NCBI GenBank assembly: GCA_030605835.1
Contig: JAUWHO010000032.1
Location: 1-37,291, forward strand
From: Candidatus Zixiibacteriota bacterium
GTDB taxonomy: Bacteria; Zixibacteria; MSB-5A5; DG-27
Direction of reading: 5' to 3'
DNA length: 37,291 bases
Numbering within the stretch: position 1 is the first letter of the stretch; the number at the start of each line of letters is the position of its first letter. The notes beneath the pieces are model-generated. The model was not told where the DNA came from. It saw nothing but the letters and a program-made list of their open reading frames with translations, and searched no databases. Of this stretch, positions 1-8,531 are shown in pieces. Both the position numbers and the translations under genes were made by a program.

Positions 1-1
1 G

Positions 2-172
2 GTGGTCGACGAGGTGGTCGCCGCCGGGGTAAAGGCAATTCTGAGCTTCGCCCCCACCAACCTGAAAGTTCCGGAGGAGGTTTTCCTCCGCACCGAGAAC
101 ATGGCCATCGAACTGGAGCACCTCTCCTTCCATTTGGCGAAAAGCTACTACCGCCGTCCCGCTCGTCCTTAA
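2..172 (+). CDS. rex: Redox-sensing transcriptional repressor Rex, C-terminal fragment
   Basis: The window opens inside a reading frame that ends in TAA at 170-172. The 56 visible residues match the end of Rex: a VVAAGVKAILSFAP segment from the Rossmann domain, then KVPEEVFLRTEN, then a final helix (NMAIELEHLSFHLAK). In the Rex family this last helix is domain-swapped between the two subunits of the dimer. Rex senses the NADH/NAD+ ratio and represses fermentation and respiration genes. The DNA-binding winged helix and the nucleotide-binding glycines lie outside the window. The short basic tail (YYRRPARP) is not conserved in the family as I know it. Confidence 0.85.
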   Translation: MVDEVVAAGVKAILSFAPTNLKVPEEVFLRTENMAIELEHLSFHLAKSYYRRPARP

Positions 173-239
173 ACGTTGACAGATCACTTTTGCAATCATT
201 TCTTGAGGGGAGTCTTTCCTTTATCTGCGGGAGAGAAAT

Positions 240-674
240 ATGACCGAGTTGTGGAAATATGAGAACTGTCTGGTGTGTGGGGATAAAAACGAAATCGGAA
301 TGAACCTCCCTTTTGACTATGACGGTGAGGTCGCCGCCACCGAATACACCGCCGAGGCCCGTTTCGAGGGTTACAAGGAGGTTTTGCACGGCGGCATTCT
401 GACCGCCCTTTTGGACGAGGTCATGGCGAAAGCGATCTTCGGGAAAAAGATCCTGGCCGCCACCGTGGAGATAAAGGTGAAGTTCAAGAAACCGGTTAAG
501 ACCGGACAGAAGATTAGGCTGGAGGGGAAATATACCGGAGAGAGGGGAAGTCTGATCTTCGCAAGCTCCAGAGCCACACTCCCCGACGGCAATTTGGCCG
601 CCGAAGCGGAAGGGAAGTTTTTTAGACTGAAAGGAGAGAAAAGGCAGGAGTGGTTGGCAGGATTGAACCTGTGA
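240..674 (+). CDS. PaaI-type hotdog-fold thioesterase
   Basis: The 144-residue protein has the size and layout of a single hotdog (4HBT) domain. The segment VLHGGILTALLDEVMAKA, at about residues 48-65, is the family's active-site region: HGG loop followed by the long hotdog helix with an acidic residue. Strands such as TVEIKVKFKKPV follow. Proteins of this type hydrolyse acyl-CoA or related thioesters in the cytoplasm; the substrate cannot be read from the sequence. An N-terminal CLVCG pair of cysteines is seen in many PaaI-like proteins. The start is supported by GGGAGAG just upstream. The gene follows rex by 67 bases on the same strand and may share its transcript. Confidence 0.83.
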   Translation: MTELWKYENCLVCGDKNEIGMNLPFDYDGEVAATEYTAEARFEGYKEVLHGGILTALLDEVMAKAIFGKKILAATVEIKVKFKKPVKTGQKIRLEGKYTGERGSLIFASSRATLPDGNLAAEAEGKFFRLKGEKRQEWLAGLNL

Positions 675-729
675 ACTGCGTTTCTTCAATCCACTTATCC
701 TGTATCGTCATAACTGTCCCGTGAAAACA

Positions 730-757
730 TAGTGGAAGCCTTCAGGTTTCCAAATTC
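730..757 (+). repeat. Dispersed hairpin repeat B, copy 1
   Basis: Arms TGGAAGCC and GGTTTCCA flank a TTCA loop. The 28-base unit matches the reverse complement of 32549-32576 at 25 of 28 positions by eye. The flanking bases (AAATTC on one side) are also shared, so this is a repeat family and not merely two similar hairpins. No coding sequence overlaps it. Confidence 0.7.
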
Positions 758-1042
758 GAAGAGCAGGTGGTTCAAACTCCCCCGACTTCAGGCGCTTTCG
801 TCACACACTGAAGAGGGTAAAGGAAATAGGTATTAAGAGGTAGGAGACCGGGAACGGGGAGTTGTTTGTGGACTGTGAAACGATCTGGATAGTCCAGTGG
901 CCTCCCGCCCGGGGTCTGCCGGAGGTAGATCCATACGTATCCGAACGGACAGAGTCGTTCAACTTTATCGGGTGAAAATGTAATATGTGGAAGGTCACGT
1001 CGATATAGAGGTAAGTACCCCGGATAAAAAGAACAAAAAGAG

Positions 1043-1070
1043 TTGCTTTCCAGAAGAGTCTTATTATATT
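1043..1070 (+). promoter_or_regulatory. Possible sigma70-type promoter for the RRM gene
   Basis: TTGCTT at 1043-1048 and TATATT at 1065-1070 are separated by 16 bases. The -35 box is weak. If used, transcription would begin near 1077 and give a leader of about 205 bases before the RRM start at 1283. Long structured leaders are common on cold-regulated RNA-binding protein genes, but nothing here proves that kind of regulation. Confidence 0.35.
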
Positions 1071-1282
1071 GTGCTCGTGAAAACTGAAAGTCCAACCCTA
1101 TCCGTGAGGTCGCGTTTCCTTATAATCCCGTGAAGAAACAAGCATATTAGTTATCCGGGCCAGACCTGAAATTCGCCCGGGTCTCCCGACGCCTTTCTCT
1201 TCGGTCCCCTCCAAGGTGCGAGGAACAGTCGTTGAGGGGTGGCATAAGGTGGGCGAAAACCATTGTCAGGAGCGTAGAAGGA

Positions 1283-1573
1283 ATGAAAACCAGCAAGCTC
1301 TATGTCGGAAACCTCAACTACCAGACCGACGAGGAACAACTGCGGGAGGCCTTCTCCCAACATGGAACCGTCAGTTCCATCAACATCATCGAGGGGAGAG
1401 GCTTCGCGTTTGTGGAGATGGAAACCGTGGAGGCCGCCGAAAAAGCCAAGGAAGCCTTAGACGGTAGCCAGCTCGACGACCGCAGCATCCGAGTCGATGA
1501 GGCCAGGCCGAAAAGAGGGGGCGACAGAGGGGGCGACAGAGGTTTCAGTCAGAGACGTGATAGCAGGTGGTAA
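1283..1573 (+). CDS. RRM-domain RNA-binding protein
   Basis: A 96-residue protein with a single RNA recognition motif. RNP-2 is KLYVGNL near the N-terminus and RNP-1 is GRGFAFVEM about 40 residues later; the spacing and the intervening helix (TDEEQLREAF) are canonical. The tail after the RRM is rich in Arg, Gly and Asp (KRGGDRGGDRG), like the short glycine-rich tails of cyanobacterial and other bacterial Rbp proteins that bind RNA. The frame is open further upstream, but MKTSKLYVGNL is the expected family start, and AGGAG lies about ten bases before this ATG. The next gene (corA) is 234 bases away, so it is probably transcribed alone. Confidence 0.9.
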   Translation: MKTSKLYVGNLNYQTDEEQLREAFSQHGTVSSINIIEGRGFAFVEMETVEAAEKAKEALDGSQLDDRSIRVDEARPKRGGDRGGDRGFSQRRDSRW

Positions 1574-1589
1574 CCGTTAGAGCCCTCCT

Positions 1590-1625
1590 GTCAGGCTGAG
1601 GCCCCGGGGGGCTCACCGACCTGAC
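1590..1625 (+). terminator. Strong hairpin downstream of the RRM gene
   Basis: Outer arms GTCAGG and CCTGAC enclose inner arms TGAGGCCCC and GGGGGGCTCA, giving a long GC-rich stem 16 bases after the RRM stop. No T-run follows, so it is not a textbook intrinsic terminator. It may protect or end the RRM transcript. Confidence 0.4.
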
Positions 1626-1807
1626 TGAGCTCTGGCGAAAGCCACATAAGCAGAAGGGGTTGATTTTGAGGACCATTTTCGGTAGTCTTTCTGGATACGG
1701 CAGTGGATAAAAGGGCAGTCAGGAACTCGCACAACTTCATCAAGCGACGAACTACTTTCACGCCCGAGAGGCCCTTCACCGTGCTAATCAGCATAACTTG
1801 AACCGCG

Positions 1808-2872
1808 ATGCCCAGATTCATCAAGAAAACATCGAAGAAAATGGGCCTTCCCCCGGGAGCTTTAGTTCATATCGGGGAGAAGAGGCTGGAGGAGACGAGA
1901 ATCTCGATCATCGACTACGACCAGGCGCAATTTCAGGAAAAGGAACTAGAAAAGATTATAGAGTCCCTTCCCTTCAAAGATAAACCGACCGTTACCTGGA
2001 TAAACATAGAGGGCGTACACGAGCTTCAGGTTATAGAGGAAGTCGGAAAGCATTTCAACATACATCCCCTGGTTCTGGAAGACATTCTGAATACCGGGCA
2101 TCGTCCGAAAGTGGAGGATTTTGGGGATTATATCTTCATCATTTTGAAAATGCTCCATTGTGACGAAAAGGATGATGAGATAGAGGCGGAGCAGCTGAGC
2201 ATAGTTCTGGGAACGAATTTCGTCATTTCCTTCCGGGAGAGCGGAAGGGATGTTTTCGATCCCATCCGAGAAAGAATCAGAGATGCAAAAGGTCGCCTCA
2301 GAAAGACCGGTGCTGATTACCTCGCCTATTGTATCGTGGACGCAGTTGTCGACAGCTATTTTGTGATCTTGGAGGAACTTGGAGAAGACATAGACAGTCT
2401 GGAAGAAGAATCGGTGACGGAACCCACCCAGGAGACTCTGCGGCGGATCCACGCTCTGAAAAGAGAGATGGTGTTCTTGCGGAAGTCGGTCTGGCCCTTG
2501 AGGGAGGTGATCAGCACTCTGGAGAGAGGCGACTCATCGCTCATCCACGAATCCACCGGCATCTATTTCAGAGACGTATACGATCACACAATTCAGGTGA
2601 TGGACACTGTAGAGTCGTTCAGGGATATGCTCTCGGGAATGCACGATACCTATCTTTCAAATGTCAGCAACAGAATGAACGCCGTAATGAAGGTTCTGAC
2701 CATCATCGCCACGATATTCATCCCCCTCACTTTTGTCGCCGGCATCTACGGAATGAACTTCAAGTTCATGCCGGAGTTGGAGTGGCGTTGGGGCTATTCA
2801 CTGGTCTTGGCTGTTATGGCTGTTATTGCGGTTTCCATGGTGATCTATTTCAGAAAAAGGAAATGGCTGTAG
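1808..2872 (+). CDS. corA: CorA-type magnesium/cobalt channel
   Basis: The 354-residue protein has the CorA layout: a large soluble N-terminal domain, a long helix (about residues 215-300) and two C-terminal membrane segments. The signature YGMNF follows TM1 (TIIATIFIPLTFVAGI); the GMN loop forms the ion-selective mouth of the pentameric channel. TM2 is followed by a basic end (YFRKRKWL), also typical. The family imports Mg2+ and sometimes Co2+ or Ni2+ across the inner membrane. The start MPRFIKKTSKKMGLPPG resembles known relatives, although there is no obvious ribosome-binding site before it. A LapA-like gene follows 31 bases later and is likely co-transcribed. Confidence 0.95.
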   Translation: MPRFIKKTSKKMGLPPGALVHIGEKRLEETRISIIDYDQAQFQEKELEKIIESLPFKDKPTVTWINIEGVHELQVIEEVGKHFNIHPLVLEDILNTGHRPKVEDFGDYIFIILKMLHCDEKDDEIEAEQLSIVLGTNFVISFRESGRDVFDPIRERIRDAKGRLRKTGADYLAYCIVDAVVDSYFVILEELGEDIDSLEEESVTEPTQETLRRIHALKREMVFLRKSVWPLREVISTLERGDSSLIHESTGIYFRDVYDHTIQVMDTVESFRDMLSGMHDTYLSNVSNRMNAVMKVLTIIATIFIPLTFVAGIYGMNFKFMPELEWRWGYSLVLAVMAVIAVSMVIYFRKRKWL

Positions 2873-2903
2873 CCCGGAGTCGAATTCAGGCAGGAGAGCT
2901 TCG

Positions 2904-3110
2904 ATGAAAGCCAAACATATCATCATTCTCGTCTTAGTCGCTTTGTTCTTGATAATCCTCTTCCAGAATACGCAGGAGGTGACACTGCGCCTGTTCTTCT
3001 GGCAGCAGAGTATGTCGCTTATCATTCTTCTGGCTGCCTTGTTATTCCTGGGTTTTATCATTGGATACGTTGTTGCTAAAATCACCGGCAGGAGGCAAAA
3101 AAGTAAGTAA
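2904..3110 (+). CDS. LapA-domain (DUF1049) small membrane protein
   Basis: The 68-residue protein has two hydrophobic helices: residues 5-20, ending in the characteristic FQNTQEVTLRLFFW, and residues 35-58. This is the DUF1049/LapA pattern (short N-terminal TM, FxQNxxxVxLxFFFW motif, second TM, basic tail). LapA proteins are assembly or scaffold factors in the inner membrane of Gram-negative bacteria. AGGAGAG lies six bases before the ATG. The basic C-terminal tail (GRRQKSK) should face the cytoplasm. Its role beside corA is unknown. Confidence 0.8.
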   Translation: MKAKHIIILVLVALFLIILFQNTQEVTLRLFFWQQSMSLIILLAALLFLGFIIGYVVAKITGRRQKSK

Positions 3111-3249
3111 AGAGGCACCAACGATCCTGGACATGATAGTCGCGCTGCACAGTCTCTCTTCTGGAAGCTGTCGAACGAATCTCAAATTCAGATGACCATG
3201 CCAGCGACCGAGAACTCTCTCGCTGATTTGACAATTTGACTGCAGAACG

Positions 3250-3654
3250 ATGTATACCTTAACCATTGTGACTCCGGAAGAAGTAATCTTCGAGGACGAG
3301 GTCGTCTCCATCGTCGCTCCCGGCAGCGACGGCTATCTGGGAATACTAACTGACCACGCCCCTCTGATCACCGCCTTGGTCCCCGGCAAGCTCACCGTCA
3401 AGGACAAGGGGGGGAAAGAGTCGGTCTTCTCTCTCTCCGGAGGCTTTCTGGAAGTCTCCGACAATGCCGCCACCATTTTGGCGGATGCCGTCGAGCCTGA
3501 GGAGAAGATCGATGTTGAGCGCGCCCGGCAGGCTTCAGAGAGAGCCAAAGAGAGGCTGCAGACGAAAAGCCAGGAGATCGACGTTGCCCGAGCTCAGGCC
3601 GCCCTGTCAAGGGCCCTGAATCGCATCAGGGTCTACGAGGAATCCAACCCCTGA
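3250..3654 (+). CDS. atpC: F-type ATP synthase epsilon subunit
   Basis: A 134-residue protein of normal epsilon-subunit length. The N-terminal beta-sandwich contains the hallmark PGSDGYLGILTDHAPLITAL; the C-terminal part is the two-helix hairpin (ERARQASERAKERL ... ARAQAALSRALNRIRVYEE). The subunit links the rotor stalk to the c-ring and can inhibit ATP hydrolysis through its C-terminal helices. It is normally encoded directly after atpD, but here the neighbours are lapA-like and uvrA and no other ATP synthase gene is in view. No clear ribosome-binding site precedes the ATG. Confidence 0.92.
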   Translation: MYTLTIVTPEEVIFEDEVVSIVAPGSDGYLGILTDHAPLITALVPGKLTVKDKGGKESVFSLSGGFLEVSDNAATILADAVEPEEKIDVERARQASERAKERLQTKSQEIDVARAQAALSRALNRIRVYEESNP

Positions 3655-3699
3655 AGATGGTCTGGACAGTCGGGTTAGGCAGGGCTTAGACCACATCTG

Positions 3700-3734
3700 C
3701 AGAAGATTCGTCGCGCAAGAATGCCTGGCCTATT
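3700..3734 (+). repeat. Dispersed hairpin repeat A, decayed copy
   Basis: This 35-base segment matches 17236-17270 at 30 of 35 positions by eye. In the 17236 copy the core is a perfect hairpin; here the second arm has drifted (TGCCTGGC), so the stem is mostly lost. It lies 45 bases after the atpC stop. Confidence 0.65.
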
Positions 3735-3805
3735 CTCCTTAAGAAACTAACCGCAGAGGTCGGAACTCATCCCATCAGAGTAGAGCCGTCTCCGACACAG
3801 ATAGC

Positions 3806-3820
3806 CCAGAAAAATTCTGG
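3806..3820 (+). terminator. Short hairpin, possible weak terminator
   Basis: CCAGAA and TTCTGG flank AAA, and TTTTAAT follows. The stem has only six pairs. It is 150 bases after atpC and directly before the uvrA promoter, so it could separate the two transcripts. Confidence 0.35.
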
Positions 3821-3829
3821 TTTTAATCC

Positions 3830-3857
3830 TTGAAATCGTTCCTGGGTTTTTTATATT
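3830..3857 (+). promoter_or_regulatory. Sigma70-type promoter for uvrA
   Basis: TTGAAA at 3830-3835 and TATATT at 3852-3857 are separated by 16 bases. The predicted transcription start near 3864 gives a leader of about 60 bases. No LexA-like inverted repeat is evident between the promoter and the ATG, so SOS control is not supported. Confidence 0.6.
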
Positions 3858-3926
3858 GTTAGGTTGTCCGAGATTCTCGCTTGTGAATGAAGTCAGGGAC
3901 AGAGGAACTCTAATCTCCCTTGTTAT

Positions 3927-6761
3927 ATGAGCAGGTCGGCTGACAAGATCTACATAAAGGGCGCCAGGGAGCACAATCTCAAGAATATCGACGTCACCAT
4001 CCCCAGGAACAAGCTGGTGGTCATAACCGGCCTTTCCGGGAGTGGAAAGTCTTCCCTGGCTTTCGACACTCTCTATGCTGAGGGTCAGAGGCGTTACGTG
4101 GAATCTCTGTCCGCCTATGCCCGGCAGTTCCTCGGTTTGATGGAGAAGCCGGATGTCGATTTCATCGAGGGGCTCTCCCCGGCTATCTCCATCGAACAAC
4201 GGGCCGCCGCCAAGAATCCTCGTTCCACCGTGGGGACTGTCACCGAGATTTACGACTACCTCCGCCTGCTTTTTGCCCGGGTGGGCGAACCACACTGTTG
4301 GAAGTGTGGACGTCCCATCTCCCAGCAGACCGTGGAGCAGATCGTCGACAGCGTTCTGGAGACCAGGTCTGGAGCGAGAATGCAGGTTCTTGCGCCTCTG
4401 GTGAGGGGGCGGAAGGGGGAGTATAAAGAGCTCTTCGAGCAGGTCAAAAGGGAGGGTTTCGTCCGCGTCCGCGTCGACGGAAACGTTCTGGAGTTGGACC
4501 GCCCCATAAATCTGGACAAGAAGAAAAAGCACAATATCGAGGTTGTGGTCGACCGCCTTATCAACAAACCGAAAGTGAAGACCCGGCTTGCAGATTCACT
4601 GGAGATTGCCTTGAAACTTGGCTCCGGGCAGGTTCTGGTCGATGTTGCCGGCCAGAGGGAGATGCTTTTCTCGGAGCACTATGCCTGTCAGCACTGTGGC
4701 ATAAGCTACGAGGAGCCGGAGCCGCGGCTCTTCTCCTTCAACTCCCCCTTCGGAGCCTGCCCCACCTGCGATGGCCTGGGAACGAAGATGGAGGTCCACC
4801 CCGATTTGGTCATCCCCGACAAGGACAAGTCCATAAACCGCGGGGCCATTGCCTCCTGGGGAACCCCCCGGGGAGGCTGGTTCGACCAGATACTTCAATC
4901 TCTGGCAGCGCACTACAATTTCTCCCTGAACATTCCCTGGAGGAAACTCTCCGAGAGAATTCGGAGAATCCTTCTTTACGGTTCGGGCTCGGAGGAGATA
5001 AAAATCTCCTACCAGATGCGGGAGGGGAAAGCGCTCTGGGAGCATTACACCACCTTCGAGGGGATACTTCCGAACCTCAATCGTCGTTACCGACAAACCC
5101 AGTCCTCCGGGGTGAGGCGCTGGATCGAGACCTTCATGTCGGTCTCCCCCTGTCTTGAATGTAAGGGAGCTCGCCTCAAAAGGGAGAGCCTGGCGGTATT
5201 GATTAGCGGGGTGAACATCGCCCAGATAGTGGACATGTCGGTGAAAGGGGCCCTAGCTTTTTTCTCTAATCTGAAACTAAACCCCAGACAGAGGCAGATA
5301 GCCCGCCAGATCATAAAGGAGATAAGACAGCGTCTGGGCTTTCTGGTCGACGTCGGGCTGGATTATTTGACCCTGGGCCGCTCTGCAATCTCCCTCTCCG
5401 GAGGCGAGGCCCAGAGAATCCGTCTGGCAACCCAGATCGGCTCCCGTCTGGTGGGGGTGCTTTATATCCTGGATGAGCCTTCGATCGGCCTACACCAACG
5501 AGATAACAAAAGACTCTTAAACACTCTCACCTCCCTCAGAGATCTGGGGAATACGGTGCTGGTGGTGGAACACGACCGCCAGACAATTCTGACCGCGGAT
5601 TACGTTATCGATCTGGGACCCGGCGCCGGGAGGCAGGGTGGATATCTCGTCACCCACGGCTCTCCGAAACAGATCAGCCGCAGCAGAAAATCCCTCACCG
5701 GAAAATACCTTTCGGGGAAAGCGACGATCCCGCTTCCAGCCAAGCGGAGAAAAGGGACCGGAGCCTTCCTCACTCTGGTGGGAGCTAGAGGCAACAATCT
5801 CAAGAGCATAAAAGTCACCTTCCCCCTGGGGATGTTTATCTGTGTGACCGGGGTCTCCGGTTCCGGGAAATCGACCTTGATCAACGAGACCCTTTACCGG
5901 GTGTTGTCGCAGCGGTTTTACAGCTCCAAGATCACACCTCTCCCCTACGAGACCATCTACGGCATTGAAAGGGTGGACAAAGTTATAAGCATCGACCAAT
6001 CCCCGATCGGCAGGACTCCCCGGAGCAACCCCGCAACCTACACCGGGCTCTTCACTCCCATTCGGGATCTTTTCTCGGCGCTGCCGGAGTCAAGGGTCCG
6101 CGGCTACGCTCCCGGGCGGTTCTCGTTCAACGTTCGTGGGGGAAGATGTGAGGCCTGTGAGGGGGACGGCATCATAAAGATCGAGATGCACTTTCTCCCC
6201 GATGTCTACATCCCCTGTGAAGTGTGCAAAGGGAAGAGGTACAACCGCGAGACTACAGAGATCAAATACAAAGGGTTTTCCATCGCCGAGGTTTTAGATC
6301 TCACCGTCGATGAGGCTTTAAAAATCTTCGAGCACATCCCCCCGATTCAAAGAAAGCTCTTCACTCTGAAAAGAGTCGGTCTGGGCTACATTCACCTGGG
6401 TCAATCGGCGACCACCCTCTCCGGGGGTGAGGCTCAGAGAGTCAAACTTTCGGCAGAGTTATCCAAGACCGCCACCGGAAACACCTTCTACATCTTAGAT
6501 GAACCCACCACCGGCCTCCATTTCGAGGACATAAAGATGCTCTTGCAGGTGCTAAACACCCTGGTGGATCGCGGCAACACCGTCCTGGTGATAGAACATA
6601 ACATGGAGGTTATCAAGACCGCAGATTACATAATCGACCTCGGGCCTGAAGGCGGAGACGATGGCGGTTACGTGGTTGCTACCGGCACCCCGGAGGAGAT
6701 CTCAAAGAATGGAAAAAGCTACACCGGAAAGTTTTTGAAGAGGGAGTTGAATATCAGCTGA
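3927..6761 (+). CDS. uvrA: Excinuclease ABC subunit A
   Basis: The 944-residue protein has the full UvrA architecture at the usual length. The first ATPase has a Walker A (GLSGSGKSS, about 35-43), an embedded zinc site (CWKCG), a UvrB-binding region, a second cysteine pair set (CQHCG ... CPTCDGLG) and the ABC signature [12 protein letters not shown] followed by Walker B ([12 protein letters not shown]). The second ATPase has [10 protein letters not shown], an inserted zinc module (CEACEGDG ... CEVCKGKRY), the signature [11 protein letters not shown] and [10 protein letters not shown]. UvrA finds bulky DNA lesions and loads UvrB for nucleotide excision repair. No uvrB or uvrC is nearby. It converges on the tldD-like gene with only 12 bases between the stops. 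Confidence 0.98.
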   Translation: MSRSADKIYIKGAREHNLKNIDVTIPRNKLVVITGLSGSGKSSLAFDTLYAEGQRRYVESLSAYARQFLGLMEKPDVDFIEGLSPAISIEQRAAAKNPRSTVGTVTEIYDYLRLLFARVGEPHCWKCGRPISQQTVEQIVDSVLETRSGARMQVLAPLVRGRKGEYKELFEQVKREGFVRVRVDGNVLELDRPINLDKKKKHNIEVVVDRLINKPKVKTRLADSLEIALKLGSGQVLVDVAGQREMLFSEHYACQHCGISYEEPEPRLFSFNSPFGACPTCDGLGTKMEVHPDLVIPDKDKSINRGAIASWGTPRGGWFDQILQSLAAHYNFSLNIPWRKLSERIRRILLYGSGSEEIKISYQMREGKALWEHYTTFEGILPNLNRRYRQTQSSGVRRWIETFMSVSPCLECKGARLKRESLAVLISGVNIAQIVDMSVKGALAFFSNLKLNPRQRQIARQIIKEIRQRLGFLVDVGLDYLTLGRSAISLSGGEAQRIRLATQIGSRLVGVLYILDEPSIGLHQRDNKRLLNTLTSLRDLGNTVLVVEHDRQTILTADYVIDLGPGAGRQGGYLVTHGSPKQISRSRKSLTGKYLSGKATIPLPAKRRKGTGAFLTLVGARGNNLKSIKVTFPLGMFICVTGVSGSGKSTLINETLYRVLSQRFYSSKITPLPYETIYGIERVDKVISIDQSPIGRTPRSNPATYTGLFTPIRDLFSALPESRVRGYAPGRFSFNVRGGRCEACEGDGIIKIEMHFLPDVYIPCEVCKGKRYNRETTEIKYKGFSIAEVLDLTVDEALKIFEHIPPIQRKLFTLKRVGLGYIHLGQSATTLSGGEAQRVKLSAELSKTATGNTFYILDEPTTGLHFEDIKMLLQVLNTLVDRGNTVLVIEHNMEVIKTADYIIDLGPEGGDDGGYVVATGTPEEISKNGKSYTGKFLKRELNIS

Positions 6762-6773
6762 CCCAACCCTGCC

Positions 6774-8219
6774 TCAGGCACCGACCTTCACTTGTCGGAA
6801 TCTTGTCGGAGAAGCACCCTGACCGACCCTGCAATTCTGAGCTGGCTGTCCCTTGCCACAATTCGGAGTTCCCCATACCCTCCAGAAATCCTTATTGGCA
6901 ATGCCATCACAGAAGTTCCAGAAATTCACGGTAGTGCCGGAATAGGTGAGGTTTTTGATCATCTCCCCTAACTTACCATTTTTGATTTCCCAGCCGATTT
7001 CACAACCCATCTGGAAATTCTCCCGGTAGTTGTCGATCGACCAGCTGGCGGTGGTCTCCATATAGAGGCCATCGTCGATCCCAGCGATAAGTTCATCGAA
7101 GGTCTTATCGCCGGGCATCAAGTTGGTGTTGGTCATCCTGACGATGGGGACATTCCCCCAACCATCGGCTCTGGCGGCCCCGGAGGAGCCTCTCCCGATT
7201 CTCGCCGCCGTCTCTCTCGAACTCAGGTAGCCGACCAAAACCCCGTTCTTTATCAGATCGACTTTCTGCGCGGGGACGCCCTCATCATCGTAACCGAAAG
7301 TCCCCAGACCGAACGGGGTGGTGGCGTCGGTGGTGACATTGACGATTTCGGAGGCATATTTGAGCTTACCAAGTTTATCAACTGTCGCAAAGCTGACCCC
7401 GGAGAAATCCCTCTCGGAGCCGAAGACCCGGTCCAGCTCCAGCGGATGACCGATAGATTCGTGAATCTGGAGAGAGACGTGGGAACCATCGAGGACAATG
7501 TCCTTTATTCCCGAGGGACATTCCTTTGCCGACAAGAGAGCAACCGCTTGCTCGGCAATAATTGGCGCATTCTCCTCGAATTTCAACTCCGGGATTAGCT
7601 CATAGCCTCTGCATTCATACTGGCCGGAGGAACCGGGGTAACTGCGTTTCGCCCTCGCCCGGTGTCCTTTTGTGGCGGAACAGTAGATGCCGGCACCGGT
7701 CTGCAGAATCTCCTGCTCTATGCGAGAACCCTCACTGCTGGCGAAATATTGCCACATTCTGCGGAAACTCATGTTAGCTTCATTGGTGGCGATTCCCTCT
7801 TGTTTAGACATCAGATTGCACAGGTGAGCCAAATACTCGATTTTCTCTTTTAGCCGAATAGCAAAGGGGTCGATCTCAAAGGAGCTTTTGTAGTTGCGGA
7901 CGATTCTCCCGAGCGGTGAAAGCGCTACCGGTTCCTTCTTCAGGCGTGCCGAGGCCTTGGCAATCTCGACCGCCAAGCGGCTGATTCGAACAACCTCTTC
8001 CCTATTCAAATCCGCTGAAGAGGCGAAACCCCAGGCACCTTCGGCGATGACTCTGACCCCGAAACCGAAGTCGTAGGATTTCTCAATCAGCTCTGGAACC
8101 GCATTTGTCAGGGTTAGATTCTCATCTTCGGTCCGCACGACGCGGACATCGGCGTAGCTTGCCCCTTTGCGCTTGACCTCATTCAGAGCCAAGTCCGATA
8201 GTCTATGGAAATCAGGCAT
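6774..8219 (-). CDS. tldD: TldD/PmbA-family metalloprotease, TldD type
   Basis: A 481-residue protein of the TldD family, which forms heterodimeric zinc proteases that cleave unfolded peptides and process some ribosomal peptides. The TldD metal motif HExxxH is present as QIHESIGHPLELDRV. The late PNCGKGQP segment carries the third-ligand cysteine of the TldD clade, followed by a QGASPTRFRQVKV end typical of the family. No tldE/pmbA partner gene is visible. I place the start at ATG 8219 (MPDFHRLSDLALNEV); an in-frame TTG at 8261 would add 14 residues encoded inside the palindrome of the upstream gene. No strong ribosome-binding site precedes either. Confidence 0.88.
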   Translation of the reverse strand: MPDFHRLSDLALNEVKRKGASYADVRVVRTEDENLTLTNAVPELIEKSYDFGFGVRVIAEGAWGFASSADLNREEVVRISRLAVEIAKASARLKKEPVALSPLGRIVRNYKSSFEIDPFAIRLKEKIEYLAHLCNLMSKQEGIATNEANMSFRRMWQYFASSEGSRIEQEILQTGAGIYCSATKGHRARAKRSYPGSSGQYECRGYELIPELKFEENAPIIAEQAVALLSAKECPSGIKDIVLDGSHVSLQIHESIGHPLELDRVFGSERDFSGVSFATVDKLGKLKYASEIVNVTTDATTPFGLGTFGYDDEGVPAQKVDLIKNGVLVGYLSSRETAARIGRGSSGAARADGWGNVPIVRMTNTNLMPGDKTFDELIAGIDDGLYMETTASWSIDNYRENFQMGCEIGWEIKNGKLGEMIKNLTYSGTTVNFWNFCDGIANKDFWRVWGTPNCGKGQPAQNCRVGQGASPTRFRQVKVGA

Positions 8220-8241
8220 GTCAATACTTGAAGCGAGTTGG

Positions 8242-8475
8242 TCACGATCTTGAGGTGCCAAATTGGCACCTCAAGTTGCTGAATTCCTCACGTGTCAACC
8301 GAAACATGAAATCACTGGGAAACCGGTCAACGTTTCTTTTCACGGCCCTCTTTAGTTGCTTCGTTTCAACTCCATATAAAATGGCCAAATCGCTGTCGAG
8401 CATTACGTTTTGGCTTCTGATCCGTAGAATTAGGGATTCTATTTGGGCGACACGTATCAGGGATTTCTCAGCCAT
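8242..8475 (-). pseudogene. Truncated ORF6N-domain DNA-binding protein
   Basis: The 77-residue product begins with the ORF6N domain found in phage and mobile-element antirepressor-like proteins. VMLDSDLAILYGVETKQL, then AVKRNVDRFPSDFMFRLT and EEFSNLRCQFGTSRS are near-consensus. In intact relatives this region is followed by a WGGRRYLPYAFTEQGVAML-type segment and a long C-terminal part; here a TGA stop comes directly after FGTSRS, and tldD begins 22 bases later. I therefore call it a remnant. An upstream in-frame start at 8517 would add 14 residues. The 3' end lies in a perfect 27-base palindrome (8249-8275). Confidence 0.75.
8249..8275. repeat. Perfect 27-base palindrome at the ORF6N/tldD boundary
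   Basis: Two 13-base arms (CTTGAGGTGCCAA and its exact complement) flank one central base. It forms the last codons of the truncated ORF6N gene (LRCQFGTSR), so part of the symmetry is imposed by coding, but perfect 13-base arms are unusual. It sits 30 bases upstream of the tldD ATG and could act as an operator or hairpin in the tldD leader. Confidence 0.8.
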
Positions 8476-8531
8476 CTCATCACCCCAGGACTCGCTCCGC
8501 TCCGGTTCTGGGTGCACTTGCTGCAGAAGCC

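Larger units (their letters stand above)
675..1282. other. 608-base stretch without a convincing gene
   Basis: No open frame here looks like protein. The stretch holds one copy of a dispersed hairpin repeat at 730-757, a possible promoter at 1043-1070 and a hairpin with arms CCGGGC and GCCCGG at 1155-1180. If the promoter is real, the downstream RRM gene has an untranslated leader of about 205 bases containing that hairpin. I looked for tmRNA, SRP RNA and RNase P RNA signatures and did not see them. Confidence 0.5.

Noticed and set aside
772-1095. Open frame of 107 codons on the minus strand
   Set aside because: No family resemblance, no ribosome-binding site, and it overlaps a promoter-like region; composition looks non-coding.
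3229-3260. TTGACA before atpC as a promoter
   Set aside because: The matching -10 position would fall inside the start of the coding sequence, leaving no start codon downstream of the transcript start.
3747-4532. Long minus-strand frame opposite uvrA
   Set aside because: It lies antisense to well-conserved uvrA codons and has no recognisable domains.
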